From Vicinamibacterales bacterium (GTDB lineage Bacteria; Acidobacteriota; Vicinamibacteria; Vicinamibacterales; UBA2999): a DNA stretch of 64,000 nucleotides. The translations under genes were made by a program, and so were the position numbers. Position 1 is the first letter of the stretch. Every line of letters starts with the position of its first letter. Shown one piece after another: positions 8,043 through 15,948 of the stretch. The notes beneath the pieces are model-generated. The model made no database searches. It was not told the DNA's origin and saw nothing but the letters and a program-made list of their open reading frames with translations. The stretch is from the NCBI GenBank assembly GCA_030680175.1, contig JAUXWO010000076.1:39464-103463 (forward strand). Direction: 5' to 3'.

Positions 8043-8350
8043 TCCTTCGTCAATCTCTCGTGCCAACGCACGATTAGCTCCGGCAAGGCCGGATAGCCCC
8101 GCAAAAAATTTCGCTCGGCAAATGCCGGAAACAGGCTCGCCCACCGGCCCCCTCCTCACCGGAGGGTTAGTCCCATGTTCTCGCTATCCCTCGAACCCTA
8201 TTGGGCTGGCCTTCGGCCGCATGGTCCTAACCCTCCGCTTCGCGGGCCCTATCGGGCTCCCTATCGGTCGGGCCGGCGGGCGACTGGCTCTTGAAATTTC
8301 GCGGAACGCTCCGCGACCTTCGGTCCACCGTATCTGCGACGGTCCCTAAA
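8043..8350. other. hairpin-dense DNA, possible origin or transfer region
   Basis: At least six perfect inverted repeats lie in about 300 bp: TCGTGC/GCACGA (8058-8073), TCCGGC/GCCGGA (8079-8093), CGGC/GCCG (8116-8127), an 11-bp arm pair CGGAGGGTTAG/CTAACCCTCCG (8160-8170, 8227-8237) enclosing GGCC-TTC-GGCC, TCGCGGA-ACGC-TCCGCGA (8299-8316), and ACCGT/ACGGT near 8327-8344. A direct repeat CCCTATCGG occurs twice near 8247-8268. No confident gene covers 8005-8410. Such density fits a replication or transfer origin, or several small RNAs. Confidence 0.45.
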
Positions 8351-8629
8351 CACCGCTTACACGTAAGCTCGCCGCCGCTTCTTCTCAGGGTAGCGCGTCG
8401 GCAAGGAGAATCCTCGGCATGGCTGCGCCGCCTCATCTCCTCCTTTCCCTCGACGCGCTGCCCTTGTTGCGAAGCGGCAAGCTTCGCAAAGGTCGAAAAT
8501 CAAGATCACAATCCGATGCTTTTCTTTTGTCTCGAATGCGAGCTCCTGACCTTGACGGAAATGGTGCCGCTCGGCGACGACGCAGGAGGTCCGTTGGCGG
8601 TGTGCTCCATCTGCCGCGTGCCTCGGTGA
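8291..8629 (+). CDS. small zinc-ribbon protein (start uncertain)
   Basis: The supported part is the C-terminal ~55 residues: CPCC, then FFCLEC and AVCSIC, i.e. three Cys-pair knuckles spaced as in a zinc ribbon. The upstream frame is open back to a TTG at 8291, but that stretch crosses the hairpin region and is not convincing. No ATG or GTG lies between it and the first CxxC. The stop (TGA 8627-8629) overlaps the GTG of the next gene, which suggests coupled translation. Role unknown; one of many Cys-rich mini-proteins of this phage. Confidence 0.45.
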   Translation: MKFRGTLRDLRSTVSATVPKHRLHVSSPPLLLRVARRQGESSAWLRRLISSFPSTRCPCCEAASFAKVENQDHNPMLFFCLECELLTLTEMVPLGDDAGGPLAVCSICRVPR

Positions 8630-8796
8630 TCACTTGGCTGCGCCGCTACCTCGCCACATATGGCGAGTGGAGCTGGTGTCTGAAGTGCAAGAAAAATACG
8701 CGCTCCTGGTTTCGCAAGGTGCGCTACTACGGAGAAATTCAACGCCGTCCGATTTGCTCCGTGTGTCTCGATTGGAAGCCTTTCGACAGTCGATAA
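8626..8796 (+). CDS. small zinc-ribbon protein
   Basis: 56 residues from a GTG that shares GTGA with the upstream stop. It holds two knuckles, WCLKCKK near residue 17 and CSVC near 46, separated by a basic stretch (KKNTRSWFRKVRYYGEIQRR). It probably folds around one zinc and may bind nucleic acid; no function is known. The pairing with the preceding zinc-ribbon gene suggests a functional pair or a split of one longer protein. Confidence 0.5.
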   Translation: MITWLRRYLATYGEWSWCLKCKKNTRSWFRKVRYYGEIQRRPICSVCLDWKPFDSR

Positions 8797-8812
8797 ATCA
8801 ATCAATATATCC

Positions 8813-8938
8813 ATGCCTCTTCCGATGTCGCCCGCGTGCGAAGACGGAGCGTGTGACGGATGCCGATACGGGGATTGCGCCTGCACCTGTCACGACGCAG
8901 ACCCGTGGGACGTTGAGCCGGATTCCGCGATGCCGTAG
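8813..8938 (+). CDS. 41-residue Cys-rich protein
   Basis: Reads MPLPMSPACEDGACDGC, then RYGDCACTCHDADPW and an acidic tail. The spacing CxxGxCxxCxxxxCxCxCH is one I know from many small phage and actinobacterial proteins that probably bind zinc. There is no clear SD before the ATG at 8813. A good terminator follows 12 nt after the stop, which supports an expressed gene. Confidence 0.5.
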   Translation: MPLPMSPACEDGACDGCRYGDCACTCHDADPWDVEPDSAMP

Positions 8939-8949
8939 CTGAAGGACGA

Positions 8950-8980
8950 GCCCCGCCTCACCCGCGGGGCTTTTCTTTTC
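8950..8980 (+). terminator. rho-independent terminator
   Basis: GCCCCGC, loop CTCACCC, GCGGGGC, then TTTTCTTTT. It closes the left-end group of tiny genes. A further hairpin, TTGCCGG-ATTA-CCGGCAA, follows at 9010-9027. Confidence 0.88.
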
Positions 8981-9170
8981 GGCGTCCCCTCGTGCCGTGC
9001 GCTGCGCGCTTGCCGGATTACCGGCAACGGTGTTGCTACACCTGCGGCACTCGGGAACCGGCAAAACGAGCGTGTCACTTCCCGAGCCGAAGCCTCCGGT
9101 GCACCATGCCTCCATGGGTGAAGTTGCCCGGATGCCGCGCGTGCATGACGCGCTTTACGAGGAAGTGAGC

Positions 9171-9593
9171 ATGAGCTATTCCGATCTCAAGTTCGCGGAG
9201 CTCCTGCGAAGGCTGAAGTCTCTTCAGGAGGAAGTGGTGACCTGGAACGGGTCCCCGCCCGCGTTGACCATGCAGGCCGTGGTCGCCATCGTGCGCGAGC
9301 TGAATGCCTACGGCATCGACGAGACCGATCCCCGGATGATTCTCAACCGCTTCTTCCCGCCCAAGGAAAAGCGCCGCCGCGTTCGCGTTGCCGAAGTCAT
9401 TCCCGAGCCCGTCGAACCGATCCGCGACAAGACCGAGATCGAAAAACACCTGGAGGCGTTGACCGAGGAGGAAGCGCATGTCGTCGGTTATCTCGAACGC
9501 ATTGGCGATGAGAAATCGGCCCGGGCCGCCAAAGAGCTCTACGCTGGCGTCCGCGCTCGATTTTTTAAACCGTCGCGATTCCACGAAACATAG
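9171..9593 (+). CDS. unknown helical protein preceding the VirD4-like ATPase
   Basis: 140 residues from the ATG at 9171, with GAGGAAG 6 nt upstream (an in-frame start further up at 8997 crosses a hairpin and has no RBS). It is mostly helical: LKFAELLRRLKSLQEEVV at the start, a central FFPPKEKRRRVRV basic strand, and an acidic/helical tail. I do not recognise the family. The end overlaps the start of the ATPase gene by up to 116 nt, so the two are likely co-translated and may work together. Confidence 0.6.
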   Translation: MSYSDLKFAELLRRLKSLQEEVVTWNGSPPALTMQAVVAIVRELNAYGIDETDPRMILNRFFPPKEKRRRVRVAEVIPEPVEPIRDKTEIEKHLEALTEEEAHVVGYLERIGDEKSARAAKELYAGVRARFFKPSRFHET

Positions 9594-11358
9594 CCTCCAC
9601 CTCGGACGATCCGCAGCCGGGGAATTCCGGCTCGCCGAGGCGGACCGCAAGGGCCATGTCGCCATGTTCGGCGGCACCGGCACCGGCAAGACGAACGACA
9701 TGGGCGTGATGCTCGTGCAGGACATCGAGCACTTCGAGGGCGTCGGGGTTATCTGCCCGATGAAGGAGCTCGCGGACCGGGCGGTGGAATTCTGCTACCA
9801 GGCCGGCAGAAAGGACGTCATCTATTTCGAGCCGGGCGATCCGAACTGGGTCACCCCGTTCGATCTCCGCGAGCTCGAAGGCGAACCCCTGGTCGCCGCC
9901 GAACGCACTGCCCAGGCCCTGCTTGCCGCCTGGGGCATCAAGGACACGAACCTGATGCCTCAGCTCGAGCAGTGGCTGACGATCGTCCTCCTCACCTCCC
10001 GCGATGCGGACATCGACCTGCCGTATGCGTGGCATCTCCTCGAGCACAAGACCAAGCTCCGCGAGAAGTTCGCGCCCTACATTTCGGACGACGCCGTGCG
10101 CGAGCTGCTCCTCTCGCTCGACAAATACAGGCACCACGATCTCGTGCACGAGGTCGGGTCCACCCTGCGAAAACTTCTGCGCTTCACCTTCGACGGGCCC
10201 GTCGCCCGGTCAATGGGCCTCGGGGCCAACGCCATCAATTTCAAACAGATCATGGACGAGGGGAAGGTCTTTATCGCCTCGCTCCCCGAGGGTAAGGGCC
10301 TTTCCCAGCCGATGCAGAAGCTTTTTGGAACCCTCATCGTGAACGGCTTCTACCACGCCGCGATGTGCAGGACCGGCGAGGAAAGGCCCTTCTACCTCTA
10401 CATCGACGAGGCGCCGATGTTCGCCACGCACACCTTAGGAAACGCCCTCGATCAGTGCCGTCAGAAAAAGCTGTATTTCACCTTCGCCGTCCAGCGGCCC
10501 GGGCAGTTCAAATCGAAAGACCCGGAACTTTACGACGCCATCAAGAACGGCGCGCAGACCAAGATCGTGTTCCGCGCGACGAACCGTGTCGATGCCCTGG
10601 AGATGATCGACGACATCGTGTTCGGCCTGGCTGAGCCGCAGATCAAATACGAGCTCTGGGGCATCGCGTATCGGCCCGTGAACACCTACCTGCCCTCATA
10701 TTCCTCGACCCAGGGCGGCGGCGACACCTGGGACCAGGGGGAGAGCTACGGCATCAGCGCCGGCAGCACGAACGGCGGCAGCCTCGCCAAGACCGACGCC
10801 TGGTCCGACAGCCGGAACGCGAGCGATACGAAGAAAGAAAACGAGGTCATCCACCACACCGACGCGACCGGCCTCGTGCTGCAGGGCGGCACCACGGAGG
10901 GCCGGAATTGGGCGACGAGCCTTGCCACCACGCAGACAAAAGGCTTCAGGAACGGCGGGTCCGGGAGTTGGAGCGACACGGTGACCTGGGCCCCCGGCAC
11001 CATCCACATCCCCGAGAACGAGCTGAAGCAGGTCGTTCTTATGAGCCTGGAAGACCGGCGGCGGATGGAATCGGACGCGCTCATGCAGTTCCCCGACGGC
11101 GCGAAGTTCGTGAAGGTGAAGGGCCAGGGCGCGGTGGCGGTGAAGGGCCCCCTGGTCGTGAACTTGTCAAATCCGGAGGACATCGTAGAGTTTAAGCAGA
11201 CCCTTCATCGAGCCCATTCCGTTCCCCGGGCCGATGCCGACCGCATCATCGCGGCGAGGCGCAAGGAGATCGCCACGATCCCGCCGAAGGAGCCGACCTT
11301 CGACGACGACTACACCTTTTCACCTTCAACGTCATGGCTGAAAAACAGCTCCGATTGA
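9478..11358 (+). CDS. VirD4/TraD-like coupling-type ATPase 1
   Basis: Up to 626 residues; the start is 9478 or 9508. Walker A FGGTGTGKT is at residues 64-72 and Walker B FYLYIDEAPMF at 305-315 with Asp310-Glu311. ALDQCRQKKLYFTFAVQRPGQF follows as the sensor-like helix and strand. This order is that of VirD4/TraD/HerA-fold pumps that move DNA or proteins. After the core is a Gly/Ser-rich stretch (about residues 405-500: SSTQGGGDTW, SAGSTNGGS, GGSGSWSD), typical of the TraM-recognition type family. No N-terminal membrane helices are seen, so it would be soluble. No relaxase or type IV secretion gene is in the element. It overlaps the next gene by 25 nt. Confidence 0.8.
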   Translation: MSSVISNALAMRNRPGPPKSSTLASALDFLNRRDSTKHSLHLGRSAAGEFRLAEADRKGHVAMFGGTGTGKTNDMGVMLVQDIEHFEGVGVICPMKELADRAVEFCYQAGRKDVIYFEPGDPNWVTPFDLRELEGEPLVAAERTAQALLAAWGIKDTNLMPQLEQWLTIVLLTSRDADIDLPYAWHLLEHKTKLREKFAPYISDDAVRELLLSLDKYRHHDLVHEVGSTLRKLLRFTFDGPVARSMGLGANAINFKQIMDEGKVFIASLPEGKGLSQPMQKLFGTLIVNGFYHAAMCRTGEERPFYLYIDEAPMFATHTLGNALDQCRQKKLYFTFAVQRPGQFKSKDPELYDAIKNGAQTKIVFRATNRVDALEMIDDIVFGLAEPQIKYELWGIAYRPVNTYLPSYSSTQGGGDTWDQGESYGISAGSTNGGSLAKTDAWSDSRNASDTKKENEVIHHTDATGLVLQGGTTEGRNWATSLATTQTKGFRNGGSGSWSDTVTWAPGTIHIPENELKQVVLMSLEDRRRMESDALMQFPDGAKFVKVKGQGAVAVKGPLVVNLSNPEDIVEFKQTLHRAHSVPRADADRIIAARRKEIATIPPKEPTFDDDYTFSPSTSWLKNSSD

Positions 11359-12197
11359 ACGAGCACGACGAGGACATCTTCGAGTTGTTCGAGACGCGCA
11401 GCACGGTGATGGTCGAGGACGTTGTGCAGAAGTACAACCGCAACCGCAGATCCGCGCAGGCGGGATTCAAGCGTCTCGTGGAAAACGGTATTTTAATCGC
11501 CGCGCCCGTATTCGAGGGAAGGCATTTCAAGGGCTACGCCTACTCGATCCCGGTCCACGCCCGGCAGCGTGTGACGGAGCGCATCGGCGGAAAGAAGGTG
11601 TTCGTGCGCGACGACGCGCCGAAAGACCCGGACCATGAAGTGACGCTCGGCCGCATCGCGGACGCCGCGATCTCCCAGGCCGATGCAGCGGGCTTCGAGC
11701 CGCCGTTCATCGAGCGCAGGAAGAAGTTCCTGCACGACAGCGTCACCAAGGACGGCGAGAAGATCTCCATCAACCCGGACCTGTTCATCGCGCTGAAGCC
11801 CAAGGACCGGGACGTGCTGCTCATCATGCAGTTCGAGAACGAGGGAAAGCTCGGACGCTACCGCGAGGGCAAGTCGCAGCAGGACCGCAAGATGGCCGGC
11901 TACTTCCATTACCGGAATTCCGGCCGCGCGAAGGAGTTCTGGGCGGGCCGTAACATCCCCGTCCACGATTTCAAGACCGGCTTCGGCCATCAGACCACGG
12001 AGAAGCGGAACAACTGGGCGAGACGGAACTTGATCCCCTTCCGCTACCGGATGTTTTGGGGCGCGGCGAATGAGGACTTAATCCGCGACTTCTACGGCGA
12101 CGTGTGGATCACACCTGCGGAATTCAATTCCAGCTATCCCGAGGAGAGCCCTCGTACAGGTTTCAAAAACTTGGTTCAATCAAAGAGGCCCCTTTAA
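11334..12197 (+). CDS. replication-relaxation-like protein (winged helix + nuclease-like fold)
   Basis: 287 residues. The N-terminus (about 8-80: EHDEDIFELFETRS, then RRSAQAGFKRLVENGIL) is a winged helix. The C-terminal half has INPDLFIALKPKDRDVLLIMQFENEG with K..GYFHYRN downstream, which parallels the DxF...fLExDrgt...K...Y pattern of the replication-relaxation (MobC-like) family, a PD-(D/E)XK-related fold found in mobilisable elements. Family assignment is by pattern, not by search. Its place between two VirD4-like ATPases supports a DNA-processing role. It overlaps the upstream gene and is followed by a 106-nt gap. Confidence 0.55.
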   Translation: MAEKQLRLNEHDEDIFELFETRSTVMVEDVVQKYNRNRRSAQAGFKRLVENGILIAAPVFEGRHFKGYAYSIPVHARQRVTERIGGKKVFVRDDAPKDPDHEVTLGRIADAAISQADAAGFEPPFIERRKKFLHDSVTKDGEKISINPDLFIALKPKDRDVLLIMQFENEGKLGRYREGKSQQDRKMAGYFHYRNSGRAKEFWAGRNIPVHDFKTGFGHQTTEKRNNWARRNLIPFRYRMFWGAANEDLIRDFYGDVWITPAEFNSSYPEESPRTGFKNLVQSKRPL

Positions 12198-12303
12198 TGG
12201 GAGCGGCTCGGGTGTCCCCGGACCGCGAACCTCCGGTCCCTGCTCTCGCCTGCGGGACACACCCGCGGATGGAAGGGAGAGGTGGGGCTTGAGGACCACG
12301 AAC

Positions 12304-13533
12304 ATGGAAACCCTTATCGGTCATCGCATGGGCTACTACAACCGCGCGCCGTTCATGGTGAACGCGGACAAGCACACGCGCATCGTGGCCGAGACCGGCA
12401 CCGGGAAGAGCGTGCTGATGGGCGACATGATGATCGAGGACATGCGTGCCGGCCGCGGGTTGCTCGCCATCGACCCGAACGGCACGCTGGTGCGCCGTGC
12501 GCTCCGTTACGTTCCTAAGCACCGCATACACCACGTCCGATGGTTCGACCCGCTTTCTGATCGCCCGCTCGGGCTGACCGTTCTGCGGGGGAACACCCGC
12601 GAGGAAAAGCTGAAGCGCGCGGACCAGTACATCGACACCATTTCAAAGGTCTTCGAGAACGGCTGGGGCGGTTTGAGCGATTACATCGTTCGGAATCTCC
12701 TCTACACGATCATCGAGGTTGAACCCGAGCCGACGCCCGCGCACCTGTATCTCGCGCTCATGTCCGAGGAATACCGGGACAGTTTATTCGGCCGAGCGAC
12801 GTCGGAGAACTTCCGGCTTTTCAAGAACAAGTTCGACGAGGAATGGAAGGCATCGGACCGCGAGAACCGGTCGGCGGCGCCGATGAACAAGAGCGACATT
12901 CCGATCGCGAGCTGGATCATCAGGGACGTGTTGTGCCAGGCGAACGGCATGGACCTCGGTGAGGAGATGGCGAACGGCTCGATCATCCTGTGTGACCTGG
13001 ATAAAGGCAGGATTGGCCCGAAGGCCTGTAGCCTGTTTGGCCGTTTCCTGCTTCAAGAGGTTCTCTTCGCGGGTTCCGCCCGCGAGGAAGGTTCGAAGCC
13101 GTTCTCGCTCTACATCGACGAGCTCCACAACTTCGTCGACGTGGATGCGCTCGAGACGGTGCTTCAGGAACTCCGCAAGCGGAATGTCCGTGCCGTCGGA
13201 GCTGACCAGGAAGCTCGTTACATTCCCCGAGCCAATTTCACCACGACGATCGTCGGTGCCGTGGACCCCGTTTCGGCCGAGGAGCTCGCGGCGAACTTCG
13301 CCAAACCTGACCTCGCCGAGTTCCTCACGAAGATCCCGGCATTTCATTGGGAGGTGCAGACGAAGGATGAGAACGGCGTGAAGTCCGACCCGACGTTCGT
13401 AAAGGGACGCACGCCGCTCAAGCGCATAGGGACCGAGTATCCGGCGGCGCGCGCCATTCAATACAGCGAGGAGAACTACGGCACGCTGCGGGAAAAGGTG
13501 GAACGCGAGATCAACCGCTTATTGGCAGCCTAA
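12304..13533 (+). CDS. VirD4/TraD-like coupling-type ATPase 2
   Basis: 409 residues from the ATG at 12304, with GAGGA 8 nt upstream (a TTG at 12289 is the alternative). Walker A AETGTGKS is at 29-36, followed by the LLAIDPNGTLVRRAL strand seen in VirD4-type proteins. Walker B FSLYIDELHNF is at 267-277 with Asp272-Glu273. The LQELRKRNVRAVGADQEARYI segment corresponds to the conserved motor strand and arginine-finger region. It is shorter than ATPase 1 and lacks its Gly/Ser-rich tail. The two are not close copies. They may form a hetero-oligomer or act on DNA at different steps; that is inference. Confidence 0.78.
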   Translation: METLIGHRMGYYNRAPFMVNADKHTRIVAETGTGKSVLMGDMMIEDMRAGRGLLAIDPNGTLVRRALRYVPKHRIHHVRWFDPLSDRPLGLTVLRGNTREEKLKRADQYIDTISKVFENGWGGLSDYIVRNLLYTIIEVEPEPTPAHLYLALMSEEYRDSLFGRATSENFRLFKNKFDEEWKASDRENRSAAPMNKSDIPIASWIIRDVLCQANGMDLGEEMANGSIILCDLDKGRIGPKACSLFGRFLLQEVLFAGSAREEGSKPFSLYIDELHNFVDVDALETVLQELRKRNVRAVGADQEARYIPRANFTTTIVGAVDPVSAEELAANFAKPDLAEFLTKIPAFHWEVQTKDENGVKSDPTFVKGRTPLKRIGTEYPAARAIQYSEENYGTLREKVEREINRLLAA

Positions 13534-13542
13534 GGAGGCCAT

Positions 13543-13758
13543 GTGGAATCTTTCGAATCAGCAGCGAAGGCGCATGAAAGTTTTCAGCACGCCCGGCAGC
13601 AAGCCCTTGCCGATCTCCAGGCCGAGCGCGATCGCATCGACGAGCGCATCAAGCAAGTGCTCGCCTGGGGCAAGCCGGCGAGCCTGCCGGTGAAGGACAA
13701 GAAGCGCGGCCGGCCGAGGAAGGAGGACTTGCAGAAATCGGCCAGCGTGCTTAAGTAA
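13543..13758 (+). CDS. small coiled-coil protein with AT-hook
   Basis: 71 residues from GTG 13543; AAGGAGG ends 4 nt upstream. An ATG two bases earlier opens a different frame with low-quality sequence and is rejected. Residues 10-45 are an amphipathic helix (QQALADLQAERDRIDERIKQVL), and the tail KDKKRGRPRKED is an AT-hook. This H-NS-like arrangement of oligomerising helix plus AT-hook suggests a DNA-binding accessory of the ATPase cluster or a nucleoid-type silencer. The gene sits directly after ATPase 2 and ends that operon. Confidence 0.6.
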   Translation: MESFESAAKAHESFQHARQQALADLQAERDRIDERIKQVLAWGKPASLPVKDKKRGRPRKEDLQKSASVLK

Positions 13759-13829
13759 ACCTGTCCCTCAATACGGGGCGCCTTCACCCGGCGCACCACC
13801 GGGCCACAGTAGGCGGGACGTCGGGTGAA

Positions 13830-13973
13830 ATGGCTAAATTCAAACGACGAAAACCCAAGAGGCAGAAGTTCTCGCGAAGTGGGTGGCGAGCCGAGGGCAT
13901 TTTTCAGAAGCGCGCAGTTTACGTTCGGATTTTCAAACAGGAGAAACGACAGTTCGGTCTGCCCACCGCATAA
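13830..13973 (+). CDS. 47-residue very basic protein
   Basis: ATG at 13830 to TAA at 13971-13973. It starts MAKFKRRKPKRQKFSRSG and contains about 17 Lys/Arg; the second half is YVRIFKQEKRQFGLP. It has no hydrophobic segment. It looks like a small nucleic-acid-binding protein. No strong SD is seen (GGGTGA upstream). It ends just before a hairpin shared with the convergent primase gene. Function unknown. Confidence 0.45.
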   Translation: MAKFKRRKPKRQKFSRSGWRAEGIFQKRAVYVRIFKQEKRQFGLPTA

Positions 13974-13978
13974 AAAGA

Positions 13979-13998
13979 GACCCCGCATAAGCGGGGTC
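13979..13998 (-). terminator. terminator of the primase gene
   Basis: GACCCCGC (13979-13986), ATAA, GCGGGGTC (13991-13998). On the minus strand the stem is followed by TCTTTTTA, a U-rich tract, so it serves the leftward primase gene whose stop codon lies in the stem. It may also slow the rightward transcript. Confidence 0.82.
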
Positions 13999-15025
13999 AA
14001 AACAGTTCATAGAGATCTTCCGGGGGCCAGCGATCGGGCTGGCTCCATTCTTCTTCATCAGGCAAGAACATCACCTTCACGCTCTCGAAGTTCCGCGCGA
14101 GGAGCTTGCAGCCGGCCTTCGCCGCCTCCTCCTTGGCGTTGCCGTCGAACATGAGGATGACGTGGCGGAAGTGCCCAAGAAGGTCGGCCTGCTCATCGCT
14201 CAGATTCTTCCCGAGCGTGGCGACGCCGTTCTTGATGCCGGCGCGGGCTAATGCGAGAACCCCCCACGGACTCTCCACGATCACGGCGGTGTCGAAGTCG
14301 TGGCTGACCACGCGCTCGATGTTGAACAGCTCGAGGTGGGCGTGGAATTCGGCGGGGAGCTGCCAGCGCGGAGGTTGGAACTTCGGATTGTCCTTCGGCT
14401 TCCAGGCCAGCTTCTCATCGACGAGCCTGCCGGAATATCCGACGATCTCGCCCTTCACGTTGGCGATCGGGAACGCGATGCGGCCGGCGTTGTAGCCCTT
14501 CGAGGTGTAGCCGACGCCGAATTCCTCGCACAGCTTCGGATCGAACCCGCGCTCCGCAAGATACGGATACGCGTGATCGAGCTTCAGTTTGCCGTCCCAG
14601 TCCTTGCCGGCCAGCCTGGCCTTCTCGCGGAGAGGGATGTTGACGAGCGGCACCGGGGCGGTATTCTGAGATTGCTCCGACTTCGCAACGGTTACCTCCT
14701 GCCTCGCGGCCGGGGGTTTTCCGTTTCCATTCCCGAGCCCGAACCATCCGTAGATGCGCTCGGCCGCTTCCTTCGGGCCGATGTTGTCGGTGAGCTCCAC
14801 GAACTTCAGCGCACCGCGGCCCTTGGCCTTGCACGAGAAGCACTGGAAGCGCCACTCGGCATCTACGGAGAGATCACCGGGATCGGGTTTACCGGAATGC
14901 CCGTGGAACGGACAGACGGTGCGAAGGTTCTTCCCCTGCGGCCTCGCTTCGAGCGAGTACTGAGCGAACACCATCTCGGGCGTCACTCGTTCGCGGATCA
15001 CGGCGAAGTCAAAACGGTGAGCCAT
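13997..15025 (-). CDS. DNA primase (CHC2 zinc finger + Toprim)
   Basis: 342 residues from the ATG at 15025, with AAGGAGG 4 nt upstream. The CHC2 zinc finger is at residues 38-65: CPFHGHSG with Cys38 and His41, then QCFSCKAKG with Cys62 and Cys65. A RNA-polymerase-like core follows (LAERGFDPKLCEEFGVGY, then GRIAFPI and VGYSGR). The Toprim domain has AVIVESPWGVLAL with its Glu and later VILMFDGNAKEE. There is no helicase domain, so it is a stand-alone DnaG-like primase that would use a host helicase. It is transcribed against the flanking genes; a palindromic operator lies in its promoter region. Confidence 0.9.
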   Translation of the reverse strand: MAHRFDFAVIRERVTPEMVFAQYSLEARPQGKNLRTVCPFHGHSGKPDPGDLSVDAEWRFQCFSCKAKGRGALKFVELTDNIGPKEAAERIYGWFGLGNGNGKPPAARQEVTVAKSEQSQNTAPVPLVNIPLREKARLAGKDWDGKLKLDHAYPYLAERGFDPKLCEEFGVGYTSKGYNAGRIAFPIANVKGEIVGYSGRLVDEKLAWKPKDNPKFQPPRWQLPAEFHAHLELFNIERVVSHDFDTAVIVESPWGVLALARAGIKNGVATLGKNLSDEQADLLGHFRHVILMFDGNAKEEAAKAGCKLLARNFESVKVMFLPDEEEWSQPDRWPPEDLYELF

Positions 15026-15115
15026 CAGACCTCCTTTCAATGGTCTGACCTCACCGTACCAAGCCCACGGAATCTGACAAGCGAAGGAGAACCGGGAGAA
15101 ACGACAGCGCGAATA

Positions 15116-15136
15116 AGTACGCAGATTTTGCGTACT
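15116..15136. promoter_or_regulatory. palindromic operator between primase and Vsr genes
   Basis: AGTACGCA-GATTT-TGCGTACT: 8-bp perfect arms with a 5-nt spacer, in the AT-rich divergent region 15026-15192. Its position fits a repressor site controlling both directions. The cognate repressor is unknown; the HTH protein at 7738 or the wHTH protein at 21602 are candidates. Confidence 0.6.
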
Positions 15137-15192
15137 AAAAAATAAATGAAGTTTCGATTGACGGCGTGATGTGGCGGCGCGATTCTCATCTC

Positions 15193-15561
15193 ATGACGAC
15201 GTTCGCTCTCGAACGCCGCGCCACGAAACCGGAACGAGCCGTCCGGGCTGCGCTCCTACAACTAGGGGTGCGCTTCGAATGCAACGTGCCGGGGCTGCCT
15301 GGAACTCCGGACATAGTGCTCTCCGGGAAAAGAGCCATCTTCGTCCACGGGTGTTTGTGGCATGCTCACGACTGCCCGCGCGGCAGGGTGTTCGGGAACC
15401 CGCCGCTGAGACTTCAACAGGCAAAGAACGTCGCGCGAGATCTCGCGAATTGCTCAATGCTCGCTGATCGCATGCATTGGCGACTTTTGATTCTCTGGGA
15501 GTGCGAGACGAAAGACTTCGACGCGCTCAAAGAGCGGATTCAGGCCTTCCTCAACGACTGA
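15193..15561 (+). CDS. vsr: very short patch repair-type endonuclease (Vsr)
   Basis: 122 residues from the ATG at 15193; in-frame starts at 15166 and 15169 would add 8-9 residues. It carries the Vsr series: RATKPERAVR near the start, LPGTPDIVL with the catalytic Asp, FVHGCLWHAHDC with His/Cys zinc ligands and catalytic His, and LLILWECE with the second-site Cys. All expected residues are present, so it should be active. Vsr nicks at T:G mismatches arising from 5-methylcytosine deamination. No 5mC methyltransferase is visible here; the neighbour is an SPPY-type enzyme, which is odd. It converges on a zinc-ribbon gene with a 22-nt overlap. Confidence 0.88.
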   Translation: MTTFALERRATKPERAVRAALLQLGVRFECNVPGLPGTPDIVLSGKRAIFVHGCLWHAHDCPRGRVFGNPPLRLQQAKNVARDLANCSMLADRMHWRLLILWECETKDFDALKERIQAFLND

Positions 15562-15800
15562 ATCTTCCGCATCTCGTCCGGGCTCCGTTTGCGGTGCTTC
15601 CTCGCCTGGTCGACGAGCGCCGCGGAAAGCAACGTGCCCAGGTCGAAGTCGCTCACGGTGAAGCCGTCGAGCCACGCCTCGTGATTGCAGCTCAGGCACT
15701 GGATTCGGACCCGGTTCGCGTTCCATTGGCCGGTCGTCAGCCGGTCCGATCCGCATTGGCAAAATAGAAGTAACGCCACGTTCCGCGAGCACGATAGCAT
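15540..15800 (-). CDS. zinc-ribbon protein convergent with vsr
   Basis: 86 residues from the ATG at 15800 (a GTG at 15842 would add 14). It begins with a hydrophobic strand and a knuckle FCQCGSDRL, then the second knuckle IQCLSCNHEAW about 20 residues later, followed by a helical basic tail (DQARKHRKRSPDEMRKIQSLRKA). The two CxC/CxxC pairs indicate a zinc ribbon. No RBS is obvious for the ATG. Role unknown. It diverges from the methyltransferase gene, so the 15801-15948 spacer serves both. Confidence 0.5.
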   Translation of the reverse strand: MLSCSRNVALLLFCQCGSDRLTTGQWNANRVRIQCLSCNHEAWLDGFTVSDFDLGTLLSAALVDQARKHRKRSPDEMRKIQSLRKA

Positions 15801-15948
15801 GGAGGGCGAAAGTAGAGGCGAAACCGTGACCTCTCCCGTCACCGGTCTGCGCGAGAATTCGTGACCTTATGTGTCGAAAACTGCGTCCGTCGGTCTATAC
15901 TTTGGGCTCGAAAGACATGAGAGCCCCATATGCAGTAGGAGGCGGCCT

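Noticed and set aside
13541..13700. Alternative frame starting at ATG 13541
   Set aside because: It gives a Ser/Arg/Pro-rich product without structure; the GTG two bases on gives a coiled-coil/AT-hook protein with better ribosome-site spacing.
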